A program made the translations under genes and the position numbers. The notes beneath the pieces are model-generated. The model made no database searches and was not told where the DNA came from. It saw nothing but the letters and a program-made list of their open reading frames with translations. Positions 26,395 through 35,312 of a stretch of DNA of 64,000 nucleotides are shown piece by piece (positions within the stretch are counted from its first letter, which is position 1; each line of letters starts with the position of its first letter). The stretch lies in contig JBHGBM010000018.1 in the NCBI GenBank assembly GCA_041946965.1, forward strand, positions 71,893 through 135,892, in the 5' to 3' direction. This DNA comes from JBHGBM01 sp041946965. Its GTDB lineage: Bacteria > Acidobacteriota > Terriglobia > Bryobacterales > Bryobacteraceae.

Positions 26395-27768
26395 TCACAC
26401 CTCGTCGGGAACCACGTATGGCGCGCGGTAACGGCGCGTCAGGTAGCCGTTTGCCTCCGCATCGCCCGGGAAGGTTTCGGTGGCCGGATCGAAGGTGAGT
26501 TTGCGGCCCGTGCGGAAGGCGATATTCGCCAGGTGGCACAGCGCCGTGGACATGTGGCCTTCCAGAATCTCGCAGTACAGGTCCTCGCGCTTGCGCGAGC
26601 GCACGCAGTCGATGAAGTTCTCGAAGTGGCTCTTCCGGGCCTCTGGGATGTCCGGAATCGGCGGCCCTGGTTTGTAGGAGATCTTCGGAAAGCTCACGTT
26701 GGAGGCGCGCAGCGAAACGCCCGACGGCGGGTCCGGCGTGCTGCCCGGGATGAACTCGCCCTGCACCGTGCTCCAGTTGCCCGCGGAGGTCACGTATCCG
26801 TTGGGCGTGTAGAAAAACTCGCCTGACCACACGCCGCCGAAGCTGGGACTTGGCAGCGTGGTTACCTCGAGATCCAGCAGCGTGCCGTCGGCGTACTCGT
26901 AACTGGCGTTCTGCACGTTGGGAGTTTCCTGCTCCGATCGATCCGCGTAGAAGCCGCCGGCGCAGTGGATCTTTACCGGATGCACGTCCCTGGCCATCGC
27001 CCACCGTACCAGGTCCATCGCATGTACGCCGTTATTGCCCACCTCCGAAGTCGAGGTATCCCAGAAGTAGTGCCAGCCGTAGTGGAAGCGGTTCAGCGTA
27101 AACGCGCGGTAGGGCGCCGGCCCGAGGAACATATCCCAGTTGACGCCCTGTGGAATGGACGACTCCGCCACCTGCCCGATGCTCGTGCGGCCGCGGTACA
27201 CCACTGCCTTGGCGCGATAGGCCGGGCCGAAGCCGGCCTTGCGCACAAATTCGACCCCTGCCGCGTTGCGCGCCTCGCTGCGCCGGTTCAGGCCGGCCTG
27301 CACTATGCGGTTGTACTTGCGCGCCGCCTGCACCATCTTGCGGCCCTCGCTCAGGTTATGGCTGACCGGCTTCTCGCAATACACGTCCTTGCCCGCCTGG
27401 CAGCCCCAGATCGTGATCAGCGCGTGCCAGTGGTCCGGCGTGGCCACCGAAATGGCGTCCAGATCCTTCTGCTCGAGCAACCTGCGCACATCCGTGAATG
27501 TGGCGGGCCGGTTCCCGCCCAATTTCTCAACGTCCGCGACAGCGCCGGCAAACAGGCGCTCGTCGATGTCGCATAGGTAGGCCACGCGCACGTTTGGAAT
27601 GCGCGCGAAAGTCCGGTAGTGGTCGCGCCCGCGGCCCCGGAAACCGACCACGCCTACGTTGACGCGGTCGTTGGGGCTCTTCTGCGCCCACAGCGGCCGG
27701 ACCGCGGGTGAGGCGGCCAAGCCCGTACGCATGGCTGTTTCCATAAAGTCACGACGGCTCGTCGGCAT
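26395..27768 (-). CDS. Tat-exported Gfo/Idh/MocA family oxidoreductase
   Basis: 457 aa. Twin-arginine signal (SRRDFMETAMRTGLAASPA), Rossmann motif VGVVGFRGRGRDH, the active-site motif CEKPVSHN, and HYFWDTSTSEVGNNGVHAMDL. The C-terminal part (FHYGWHYFWD, GEFFYTPNGYVTS) is the GFO/IDH/MocA C-terminal domain. It is predicted to act on sugars in the periplasm. The start is well supported: GAGGAGG lies about 10 nt upstream of ATG 27768. A palindrome and a -10 box precede it (separate entry). It is 45% longer in its C-terminal half than the 370-aa relative at 20105-21217 would suggest, so the two are from different subfamilies. Confidence 0.87.
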   Translation of the reverse strand: MPTSRRDFMETAMRTGLAASPAVRPLWAQKSPNDRVNVGVVGFRGRGRDHYRTFARIPNVRVAYLCDIDERLFAGAVADVEKLGGNRPATFTDVRRLLEQKDLDAISVATPDHWHALITIWGCQAGKDVYCEKPVSHNLSEGRKMVQAARKYNRIVQAGLNRRSEARNAAGVEFVRKAGFGPAYRAKAVVYRGRTSIGQVAESSIPQGVNWDMFLGPAPYRAFTLNRFHYGWHYFWDTSTSEVGNNGVHAMDLVRWAMARDVHPVKIHCAGGFYADRSEQETPNVQNASYEYADGTLLDLEVTTLPSPSFGGVWSGEFFYTPNGYVTSAGNWSTVQGEFIPGSTPDPPSGVSLRASNVSFPKISYKPGPPIPDIPEARKSHFENFIDCVRSRKREDLYCEILEGHMSTALCHLANIAFRTGRKLTFDPATETFPGDAEANGYLTRRYRAPYVVPDEV

Positions 27769-27786
27769 GACAACAAAACCTCCTCG

Positions 27787-27813
27787 TTAACGGCGTTAAT
27801 CGGGCTGATTGTA
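27787..27813 (-). promoter_or_regulatory. -10 box and perfect 13-bp palindrome (candidate operator)
   Basis: On the minus strand TACAAT (27813-27808) is a good -10 box. Eight bases downstream lies TTAACG-C-CGTTAA (27799-27787), a perfect palindrome. It would cover about +2 to +14 of the transcript, between the promoter and the AGGAGG of the oxidoreductase gene. The -35 region (AGGTTC) is weak. Position and symmetry fit a repressor site, for example of a LacI or GntR type regulator. Confidence 0.5.
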
Positions 27814-27835
27814 TCAGAGAGTGCAGGCCCGAACC

Positions 27836-29515
27836 TCACGGAACCACCGGCAGAAGTAAATGGGAGCGGCGCCGAGGGCCGTGATAGACAACCTGCGACG
27901 CCGTAACCTGGCGGGTCTCCTCCGCGATGGCGCCGCCGGTGTTGGGGTTGCGGTCAAAGCGCGGGAAGTTGCTGCTGGAAATTTCCACGCGGATGCGGTG
28001 TCCCTTCAGAAATACGTTGCTGGTCACCCCCGCATCCACAACGATCCTGTAAGTCCGGCCCGGTACGGCGTTCTCGGGTTGATCGATTCCCTTCCGGTAG
28101 CGCAGGCGGAGGATGCCGTCGGTCAGGTTGCGGGCGTGGCCGTCGGGCCACACGTCCACCAGCTTCGCGGTGAAATCCGTATCGCGTGCGGTGGTGGAAA
28201 CGTAGAGCACCACGCGCACCGGCCCGGTGGCTTCGACCGGTTCGCGCAGCGGCGGTGAAGTGTATACGAGCACATCCGGCCGCGATTCCACTTCGCGCTG
28301 GTCCATCGGCCCCCAGGGGAAGTCCTGGGGCCGGCAGCAGACCGGTCCGCCCCGCGTGGGCGCCGGGTCGCGCGGGTCGTAGCGGTAGCGATCGGCCGAT
28401 TCCCGCGGATCCGGTTCGGGGCCGAGAGTCCCATCGCCGTTCAAGGTATTGGCATGGCCCCGGCTCTGCAAATACATGGGCGTGTACCGCACGCGCGCCG
28501 GCGGCCAATCGCTCTCGTCGCGCCAGCGGTTCGCGCCCATCACAAAAATGCGGGCGGGCGGCCGCGAGAGCATGGGGGCATCTTTCCCTTTCAGCCATTT
28601 GTCGAACCACTGCAACTGGAGATCGCGCAGCGGGACCGAGGCTTCGGGACCGTAATCCACGCCCGCAAAGGTCTGGCGCACATCGTGCGGCCATGGTCCG
28701 ATCAGGATCCGGCGCATGGGGGAGTTTCCGCGCAACGCGGCAAATGCTTCCAGATCGCTCTGCGCGAAGTTATCGTACCAGCCGCCCACGGAAAACACCG
28801 GGATGCGAATCTTCCCGATCTGCTCGCGCGTGCTCATCTTCCGCCAGAAGCCGTCATAGGATGGATGCTCGACCACCTGTTGGTACATTTCCAGCGTCTG
28901 CCCGGTGGCGGCCTGGTCGGCCGTGCGTAAGGGCAGGTGGAGCACGAACTTGCCGAAATCCGGCTTGAAGCCGGGAGCGCGCATCTGCTGCGACATCCAC
29001 AGCAGGCGGTTGCCGATTTTCATCGCGCCGCCGGTGGAATAGAAGCGGTCGATGTAATCGTCGTAGCCGGATACCTGGGGGCAGATCGCCGCCAGGTGCG
29101 GGTTGTTGAGTAAGGCCACTTTCCACTGCACGATGCCCAGGTACGACGATCCCAGCATTCCCACGCGCCCGTCCGACCACGGCTGCGCCGCGATCCACTC
29201 GAGCGTGTCATAGCCGTCGGGGCCCTCCTGGTCGAGGGGCCGGAACACCCCCTCGGAGCCGTGCCGTCCCCGTACATCCTGCACCACGACGGCGTACCCG
29301 GCATTCACGAACGCCTGGTGGTTTTCACTCATGCCGGAGCCCTTGCCGTAGGGCGTCCGGAACAGGATCGTGGGCGCCCGTTCCGGTTCCCCCGGGCGGA
29401 AAATATTGGTGGACAGCCGCACGCCGTCCCGCATGGGAACCGGTACATTCAATGATTGGATGACGCCGGCGCGCAGCCCGCACGCAAGCACCAGAGTCAA
29501 ACTCAGCAGCCGCAT
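27836..29515 (-). CDS. CocE/NonD family hydrolase (X-Pro dipeptidyl-peptidase-like)
   Basis: 559 aa. Signal peptide 1-16. Alpha/beta hydrolase with the nucleophile Ser124 in LGSSYLG, the oxyanion region RTPYGKG, the loop QDVRGRHGSEGVF, and GPWPHDVRQT near the catalytic His. The C-terminal half (about 330-559) is the jelly-roll domain typical of cocaine esterase and X-Pro peptidases (RVVLYVSTTARDTDF). It hydrolyses esters or X-Pro peptide bonds in the periplasm; the substrate cannot be told. CGGAG lies upstream of the ATG. It is divergent from the DegT-type gene at 29642. Confidence 0.88.
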   Translation of the reverse strand: MRLLSLTLVLACGLRAGVIQSLNVPVPMRDGVRLSTNIFRPGEPERAPTILFRTPYGKGSGMSENHQAFVNAGYAVVVQDVRGRHGSEGVFRPLDQEGPDGYDTLEWIAAQPWSDGRVGMLGSSYLGIVQWKVALLNNPHLAAICPQVSGYDDYIDRFYSTGGAMKIGNRLLWMSQQMRAPGFKPDFGKFVLHLPLRTADQAATGQTLEMYQQVVEHPSYDGFWRKMSTREQIGKIRIPVFSVGGWYDNFAQSDLEAFAALRGNSPMRRILIGPWPHDVRQTFAGVDYGPEASVPLRDLQLQWFDKWLKGKDAPMLSRPPARIFVMGANRWRDESDWPPARVRYTPMYLQSRGHANTLNGDGTLGPEPDPRESADRYRYDPRDPAPTRGGPVCCRPQDFPWGPMDQREVESRPDVLVYTSPPLREPVEATGPVRVVLYVSTTARDTDFTAKLVDVWPDGHARNLTDGILRLRYRKGIDQPENAVPGRTYRIVVDAGVTSNVFLKGHRIRVEISSSNFPRFDRNPNTGGAIAEETRQVTASQVVYHGPRRRSHLLLPVVP

Positions 29516-29641
29516 AGCTTCACACTCCGAAAGGGGCCGGCAGACGCAACGCGCGGAGCCCGCCGGATCCCGCCCTCAATCATGTGTACCAAAACGAACT
29601 CCCCGCTTGGATAAGATGGGGAGAAACGAAAGAGTAGATCT

Positions 29642-30967
29642 ATGACACAGCCCACGCGACGGACGTTCCTGGGCGGCGCCGCGGCCGGCGCCAGCCTGCG
29701 TGCAACCGCATCGGGGGTCAACGGGAAGCCTGCGCTGCTGGGGGGCGCGCCGGTCCGGACCAGCCCGTGGCCCGCCTGGCCGCAGATCGGCCGCATCGAT
29801 GAAGAGACCTGGACGGAGGCGCTGCGCAGCCTGCGCCGGAATCTCGGCAGAGGCAAACAACTCGACCGGTTCCAGGAAACCTACGCCCGCCTGGCCGGGG
29901 CTCGCCATTGCCTGGCGACCGCCAACGGCACCAGTTCCATCCTGACGGCTCTGGCCGTGCTCGGCATTGGACCGGGCGACGAGGTGATCGTACCCGCCTA
30001 CACCTTCATCGCCACCATCAACCCGGTGCTGATGCATCGTGCGCTGCCGGTCCTGGTGGACAGCGATCCCGAGACCTTTCAAATCGACGCGGGCAAGATC
30101 GAAGCCGCGATTACGGACCGCACCGCCGCCATTCTGCCCGTGCATATTGGGGGCGCCGCCGCCGACCTCGACCGCATCATGGAAATCGGCAAGCGCCGCC
30201 GCATCCCGGTGATCGAAGACGCCTGCCAGGCGCACCTCGGCGAATGGCGCGGCCGGAAAGTGGGCACCTTCGGGAGCATGGGTTGCTTCAGCTTTCAGGC
30301 TTCCAAGAACCTCAATTCGGCTGAGGGGGGCGCCATCGTGACCAACGACCAGGAGTTGTTCGAACGCTGTTACACCTTCCATAACAACGGCCGTAACCGG
30401 ACGGTGACGGACAGCTATAACTTCTCCTATCAAAGCGCCGGGACCAACGCGCGCATGACGGAGTTCCAGGCCACGCTGCTTCTGGCGCAGATGACCCGCC
30501 TGGAAGAGCAGTCCCGCAAACGCGATGAGAACGGCCAGTATCTGACCGGGATGTTGCGCCAGATTGACGGCATCGCCCCGGCCCGGCTGCACCCGGGATG
30601 CACGCGCAACGCCTGGCACCTCTACATGTTGCGCTATCGGAAGGAGCACTTCGCCGGCCTCTCGCGCGCGGCTTTCCTGAAGGCCTTGAACGCGGAAGGA
30701 ATTCCCGCCAGCCGCGGTTACCCGCGCATGAATCAGCAGCCGTTCCTGAAGAATGCGCTCCACTCCAAGGGATTCAAGGCGATCTACTCCGCTGAGCGCC
30801 TGGCGCGTTGGGAGGAACGCAACCAATGCCCCGCCAACGACGGGGTGGCCGATGAAAACGTGTGGTTCACCCAGACCATGCTGCTCGATACCCGGCAAGG
30901 CATGGAGCAGATCGCCGAAGCAATTCGGAAGATCCAGGTGAATGCCGCTCTCCTGCTGAAGGCTTAG
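29642..30967 (+). CDS. Tat-signal DegT/DnrJ/EryC1/StrS aminotransferase-like protein
   Basis: 441 aa. An N-terminal twin-arginine signal (TRRTFLGGAAAGASL) precedes a full PLP-dependent sugar-aminotransferase fold: the NGTSSILTAL turn, PAYTFIATINPVL, VIEDACQAHLGE (Asp that holds the PLP nitrogen) and SFQASKNLNSAEGG with the Schiff-base Lys222. The family normally works in the cytoplasm on nucleotide sugars, so Tat export is unusual. It may act on free sugars or a cell-envelope substrate. The Tat call rests on the R-R-T-F-L-G motif and the Ala/Gly-rich stretch after it; a tail of only about 28 residues separates it from the fold. The next gene starts 17 nt downstream. Confidence 0.85.
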   Translation: MTQPTRRTFLGGAAAGASLRATASGVNGKPALLGGAPVRTSPWPAWPQIGRIDEETWTEALRSLRRNLGRGKQLDRFQETYARLAGARHCLATANGTSSILTALAVLGIGPGDEVIVPAYTFIATINPVLMHRALPVLVDSDPETFQIDAGKIEAAITDRTAAILPVHIGGAAADLDRIMEIGKRRRIPVIEDACQAHLGEWRGRKVGTFGSMGCFSFQASKNLNSAEGGAIVTNDQELFERCYTFHNNGRNRTVTDSYNFSYQSAGTNARMTEFQATLLLAQMTRLEEQSRKRDENGQYLTGMLRQIDGIAPARLHPGCTRNAWHLYMLRYRKEHFAGLSRAAFLKALNAEGIPASRGYPRMNQQPFLKNALHSKGFKAIYSAERLARWEERNQCPANDGVADENVWFTQTMLLDTRQGMEQIAEAIRKIQVNAALLLKA

Positions 30968-30984
30968 CTGCGGGGTACAACACA

Positions 30985-32355
30985 ATGGATCGCAGACGAT
31001 TCCTGAAAACTTCGGCCGCCCCGGCGGCTGGACCGTTCGTGGGCAAAGTGGCGGGCGCCAACGACCGCATCACCATCGGCCAGATCGGGCTCGGCGCGCG
31101 GGGCTATTACGAGCTGGAACTGTGCCTGCGCAATCCGGGCGTGGAGATCGCCGCCGTCTGCGATGTCTACGAGCCCCTGGTCCGGCACGGCGTGGCAAAG
31201 GCCGGCGGCCGCGTCCAAGGCTACGGCGACTTCCGCCGCGTGCTCGAGCGCAAGGATATCGACGCCGTATTCGTGTCCACGCCGGACCATTGGCACGCCC
31301 CCATTTCCATCCTCGCCTGCCAGGCCGGCAAGCATGTGTATACCGAGAAGCCGCTTACGCACCGCATCCTCGAAGGCCGGCGCATGGTGGAGGCGGCGCG
31401 CAGATACAAGCGCGTGGTGCAGACGGGAAGCCAGCAGCGCTCGGCTCCGCATTTTGCCGAGGTTCAGAAGCTGATTCAGAGCGGGTACATCGGCAAGGTC
31501 TCCCTGGTGGAGTGCTGGAATGTCGCTAACCAGTTCCCCCTCGGCTGCGGCAACCCTCCCGACGAGGACCCGCCCCCGGGCCTGGACTGGGACCTGTATC
31601 TCGGCCCCGCTCCCAAGGTGCGCTATAACCTGAACCGCTTTATCTGGCACTACCGCTGGTTTTGGGACTACTCCGGCGGAATGATGACGGACTGGGGCGC
31701 GCATCACCTGGACAGCGTGCACCAGATCATGGGTGTGGATGCCCCCGTGGCGGTCTCAGCCACGGGCCGCAAGCTGTTTCTCCAGGACAACCGCGAGACG
31801 CCGGACGTGCTGCGCGCCGTTTTCGAGTACCCGGGCTTCTTTGTCACTTACACGCACAGCGCGCTCAATGCCCACCCGATCGCGAACCGGCCCTATGGCA
31901 TGATGTTCCACGGCACGCTGGGGACGCTCATCGTGGACCGCCGCAGCTACCAGGTGATTCCGGAAAGCGTGACCGGCGCCGGAGACGTGGGGCTGGCCGC
32001 GCTGCTCAAGCACCGGCGGATCGACCCCGGCGTCCCGCTGACCGACGGCGGCGCCGCGGCGCGGAGGCCCGAACCGCTCTGCAAACCGGTTTCCGTCCAG
32101 GGCATTTCGCTCGATCCCGAGATACAGATCGTGCATATTCAGAACTGGCTGGATGCCATACGCGGCCAGGCCGCCCCGGCCGCCGATTGGGAGGTTGGCC
32201 ACCGCTCCGTGACCGCCTGCCACCTGGCGGTGATTGCGCTTCGCACCGGCAGAACGATTCGCTGGGACGCCAGGACCGAGACGATTATAGGCGACAGTGA
32301 AGCCGCCCGCATGATGTCGAAGGAGTACCGCGCCCCTTGGGCGCTGCCGGCGTAG
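30985..32355 (+). CDS. Tat-exported Gfo/Idh/MocA family oxidoreductase
   Basis: 456 aa, starting MDRRRFLKTSAAPAAG, a compact twin-arginine signal. Rossmann motif IGQIGLGARGYYEL, active-site motif TEKPLTH, and the WDYSGGMMTDWGAHHLDSVHQ stretch of the larger bacterial subfamily. The long C-terminal domain continues to IRWDARTETIIGD. Likely role: NAD(P)-dependent conversion of a sugar in the periplasm. ATG 30985 is the only start that gives a Tat signal; there is no good SD site. It is paired with the Tat-type DegT-like gene 17 nt upstream, so both may act on the same exported pathway. Confidence 0.87.
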   Translation: MDRRRFLKTSAAPAAGPFVGKVAGANDRITIGQIGLGARGYYELELCLRNPGVEIAAVCDVYEPLVRHGVAKAGGRVQGYGDFRRVLERKDIDAVFVSTPDHWHAPISILACQAGKHVYTEKPLTHRILEGRRMVEAARRYKRVVQTGSQQRSAPHFAEVQKLIQSGYIGKVSLVECWNVANQFPLGCGNPPDEDPPPGLDWDLYLGPAPKVRYNLNRFIWHYRWFWDYSGGMMTDWGAHHLDSVHQIMGVDAPVAVSATGRKLFLQDNRETPDVLRAVFEYPGFFVTYTHSALNAHPIANRPYGMMFHGTLGTLIVDRRSYQVIPESVTGAGDVGLAALLKHRRIDPGVPLTDGGAAARRPEPLCKPVSVQGISLDPEIQIVHIQNWLDAIRGQAAPAADWEVGHRSVTACHLAVIALRTGRTIRWDARTETIIGDSEAARMMSKEYRAPWALPA

Positions 32356-32369
32356 AGAGGCAGCTCCGG

Positions 32370-34880
32370 TCATGCCAGCGTAAGCACGTAAGCGTCCCGC
32401 GGCGCTTCCGGGGGCGACACCAACGTGCGGTGTCCCGTCTGCGCGCTGAAGTAATACTCCGCCGCCGCGGCGTCCGCCCCGTATGGGCCGAGCAATGCCT
32501 GGTAGGTTCGCCGGCCGAGCAACTTGGCGGGCGTGGCGGTCCAACTTCCGCGCCCCCGCCGGCGAACGTGCAGGTTCACGGCCCTTACCGGCTCCGCGCC
32601 GGTCACAATCGCCATCACCCGCACACTTTCGCCGCCCGCCAGCAGCGTGGGGCGCGTGGGGACGATGAGGCGTGCCGGCGCCGTCTGGTCCGGCTGCGTC
32701 GTCTCGGCAAACAGCTTCTCCGCCCCGGGCGCGGGACCTCCCAGGAATTCCTCGATCGAAAGCCGCAGACGCACCAGCGCCAGCCGCACGAACTTGTTGT
32801 GCATGGAGGCCAGCGTACCCAGGTCGCTGCGCGTGGCCACAATGCTCTGAAAGCGCAGGATCGCCCGGCGGACTTCGGGCGCCAGCCGGAACCACAGGGG
32901 CAGGCCCTCGGTGTTGACCTTTTCGCGCGCCTCGGCGGTCTTGCCGACCGCCTTCAGTTTGGCGGCTGCGCCGAGCACAAGGTGAAGCCGTTGCGCGAGC
33001 GTCCACGCCTCCGCATAAGGCGCCAGGAATTCGACGTGACCGGTGAGATAGTCGAGCCGCTCGCGCTCCGTGGGAGAACCCGAGGCTTCCAGCAGGCCGC
33101 GCAGCGCGGCCGCGACTTCCTGCTGCGACCGGACGATAGCCGGCGGCGGCACTGCCTTCGTCCAGAACAGGAACGCCTCGGAATAGTCCGCCGCGAACGC
33201 GTGGATCGCGATGCGCCCGTCGTTATCGGGGCCGCTGGAGGTGGCCAGCAGCTTGCCGCCCCGATCGGCATCGTTGAGGATACGGCCCAATTCGGCGGCG
33301 CGAGCAGGGGCCGCTTGCGTCCTGGCGTAAGAGGCGTAATAGTCCGCGGCGGTGAGCTTGCCGTCCCAACTGGATCGCGCCAGGTAGCCGGCGTTGGGAT
33401 CGACGATGCGGTGGCGCCAGTGGATGCCGAGCAGGCCCTGGCATCCGAACTGCGCCGCGCGGCGCACGTCCCGTTCGAACCGGTTCACATGGAACTGGGG
33501 CAGCCACATGGCCGGATCGTCTTCCAGCCACGGAACGGGCCAGCGCTCTCTGTCCTCCAGCTTGCCGAAGACCTCCCGGATGGGCTCCCACCCGAGCCAT
33601 CCGCTCAAACAGGAGAAAATCACGTCCTGCGGGAGGATGCGATGAAAACGCTCGAAGTTGCGGGAGACGCCTCCCCACCCGCTCACCACCAGACGCTTTT
33701 TGGGGGCGTGGCGGCGCAGGAAATCGTGAGCTTGCAGGAACGCCGCGGGCGGCATGGGCGGAGCGGTCGCGGCGCGCATGGCCGAGCTTCCGGTTTCGTC
33801 TTCCCACAGCCACACGTAATCGATGTTGGGATATGCCTCCAGCAGTTGCCCCAGGCGGGTTTCGAGCAGCCTGCGGGCGGTCACCGATTCCACGTCGAAC
33901 CGCGGCCCGGCGTCGCTCTTCTTGGCTTCGGCCTGCGCGGGCTTCACTTCAGGCGGCAAGGCGCGCAGGATTTCATCGGGAAGCTGGTAGGGCTCGAAGC
34001 CCACGCCGGTGCGGATGCCCAATCGCTCGGCATGGGCCAGTCCGGCGCGGAGCAGTTTCCGGGTGCGCTCCGCCGTCTCCCAAGGGTCGCGGCTGAGGCG
34101 GGTGGCATCGGAGCCGAAGACCTCGCCGTCGTAAAATTGCGCCGCCCCCATACCGTAGCGGGAGGTCCGCTGCGGCAGGTATCCCCAGCGATGGCTGGCG
34201 CTGTTATCCAGATAGCCCAGATGGCCCACGCCCGCGAACTCGAAGGAAAGATAGGACTCGGCCCATTGGTTCGCCTGGCCGTAGACATGCATGCCGAAGG
34301 TGTTGAAGCGCATGCGCAGCATGGCTTCGAAATACGCGCGGAAATCTTCTTCGTTGAAGACCGTGATGCAGTTGAGAAAGTCCGGCCAGGGCAGCAGCCC
34401 GCGCGTGGCAAAGCGCGGCGCCGCCTGCCAGGGATTGCCGGCAGGCGGCAGCACGAGGTCTGCCGCCGGTTCGAGCGGGTAGCTCTCCCCGTCGGTTCCG
34501 AAGAACGCGCCCTGGCGCTCCAGAAAATCGAAGACCGCGTAGAGCAGCGCCTGCTCGCCCGCGGCGGTGAAAGACAGCCGGCCGCGCTGTGAAGCGATGG
34601 AGTACGCTTCCGGGTTCTTGAATCGATCCGGTTCGGCTCGCAGCGTCACCAGCAGGTCCGCCGCGGCGGGCCGTGCGTCCCGCCCCGCCAGCCGGACTTC
34701 GAAGGGCACGCGCAGGCGGTCCAGGCCGCGCAGCAACTCCCTTTCCGCCAGCCGCCGGCGAAAGCTCGACTGCGGCGTGGTTTCGATGAGAACGCGCCGC
34801 GGCCCCTGGCCATGGAGACCCAGCGCCCCGGCTCCCCAAATCGCGGAGGCCTCGAGAAATTCCCTTCTGCTCCCTTGCAT
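32370..34880 (-). CDS. Large Tat-exported glycosidase-like protein (alpha-glucuronidase-like architecture)
   Basis: 836 aa. Twin-arginine signal (SRREFLEASAIWGAGALG). Residues about 30-130 resemble the small alpha/beta N-domain seen in alpha-glucuronidases and GH20 enzymes (LLVTLRAEPDRF, ALLYAVFDFLERQGAFFG). Residues about 150-480 look like a TIM barrel (MRFNTFGMHVYGQANQWAE, YPNIDYVWLWEDETG, KRLVVSGWGGVSRNFERF, VIFSCLSGWLGW) with several conserved-looking acids. A helical region and a small beta domain end the protein. The exact family is not recognised. It converges on the oxidoreductase gene (14-nt gap). Its ATG lies immediately downstream of the receptor relic, whose frame runs into it. 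Confidence 0.65.
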   Translation of the reverse strand: MQGSRREFLEASAIWGAGALGLHGQGPRRVLIETTPQSSFRRRLAERELLRGLDRLRVPFEVRLAGRDARPAAADLLVTLRAEPDRFKNPEAYSIASQRGRLSFTAAGEQALLYAVFDFLERQGAFFGTDGESYPLEPAADLVLPPAGNPWQAAPRFATRGLLPWPDFLNCITVFNEEDFRAYFEAMLRMRFNTFGMHVYGQANQWAESYLSFEFAGVGHLGYLDNSASHRWGYLPQRTSRYGMGAAQFYDGEVFGSDATRLSRDPWETAERTRKLLRAGLAHAERLGIRTGVGFEPYQLPDEILRALPPEVKPAQAEAKKSDAGPRFDVESVTARRLLETRLGQLLEAYPNIDYVWLWEDETGSSAMRAATAPPMPPAAFLQAHDFLRRHAPKKRLVVSGWGGVSRNFERFHRILPQDVIFSCLSGWLGWEPIREVFGKLEDRERWPVPWLEDDPAMWLPQFHVNRFERDVRRAAQFGCQGLLGIHWRHRIVDPNAGYLARSSWDGKLTAADYYASYARTQAAPARAAELGRILNDADRGGKLLATSSGPDNDGRIAIHAFAADYSEAFLFWTKAVPPPAIVRSQQEVAAALRGLLEASGSPTERERLDYLTGHVEFLAPYAEAWTLAQRLHLVLGAAAKLKAVGKTAEAREKVNTEGLPLWFRLAPEVRRAILRFQSIVATRSDLGTLASMHNKFVRLALVRLRLSIEEFLGGPAPGAEKLFAETTQPDQTAPARLIVPTRPTLLAGGESVRVMAIVTGAEPVRAVNLHVRRRGRGSWTATPAKLLGRRTYQALLGPYGADAAAAEYYFSAQTGHRTLVSPPEAPRDAYVLTLA

Positions 34881-34884
34881 ACCA

Positions 34885-35272
34885 GAACATCAATCGTAGC
34901 GAAAGCTGGATCTTTCTCGCGTCGCGCGCGGCTGTGAAACTGCCGAAGTTCGAGGTGTCGATGGCAGCGAAGCTGAGCGGGCCGTAATTGCGCGCCCACG
35001 GGGAGAAGTACGGGCTGACCGCTTCATCATCCACCGATGCGATGCCGAGGGCCTTGGAAAAGGTGTACGACACGCCGCACTGCAACCCGCGCGGCATGCG
35101 GCGGTTCACCGCCACTTGCAGGGAGTGGTAATTCGAGGAGGCGGCGAAACCGCGCATGAGTGAGCGCGACGCCGGCGTTCGGGACCGCCGCGCCGGCCGG
35201 ATCCTTCACCGTGCCGCTCAGGACGGCGCTGATGTTTTTCGAGTACGCGGTTGAGGATACTGCAAGCGCGGA
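34885..35272 (-). pseudogene. Relic of a TonB-dependent receptor (receptor ends joined, middle deleted)
   Basis: Three pieces of an Oar-like receptor are recognisable in order on the minus strand. First is the N-terminal edge of the carboxypeptidase-regulatory domain (ISAVLSGTVKDPAGAAVP, about 35236-35183). Second is a barrel piece in another frame (SNYHSLQVAVNRRM ... VSYTFSKALG, about 35140-35035, on to RNYGPLSF). Third, in that same frame, is a C-terminal piece (SNFGSFTAARDARKIQLSLRLMF, about 34963-34897). The final aromatic residue is not followed by a stop; the frame runs on into the next gene. About 900 codons are missing and there is one frame break near 35160. This explains the 430-bp stretch between the glycosidase-like and lyase-like genes. 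Confidence 0.75.
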
Positions 35273-35312
35273 AACGCGTCGACACGAATGAAGGTAGGCC
35301 GGACCGCAGGAC

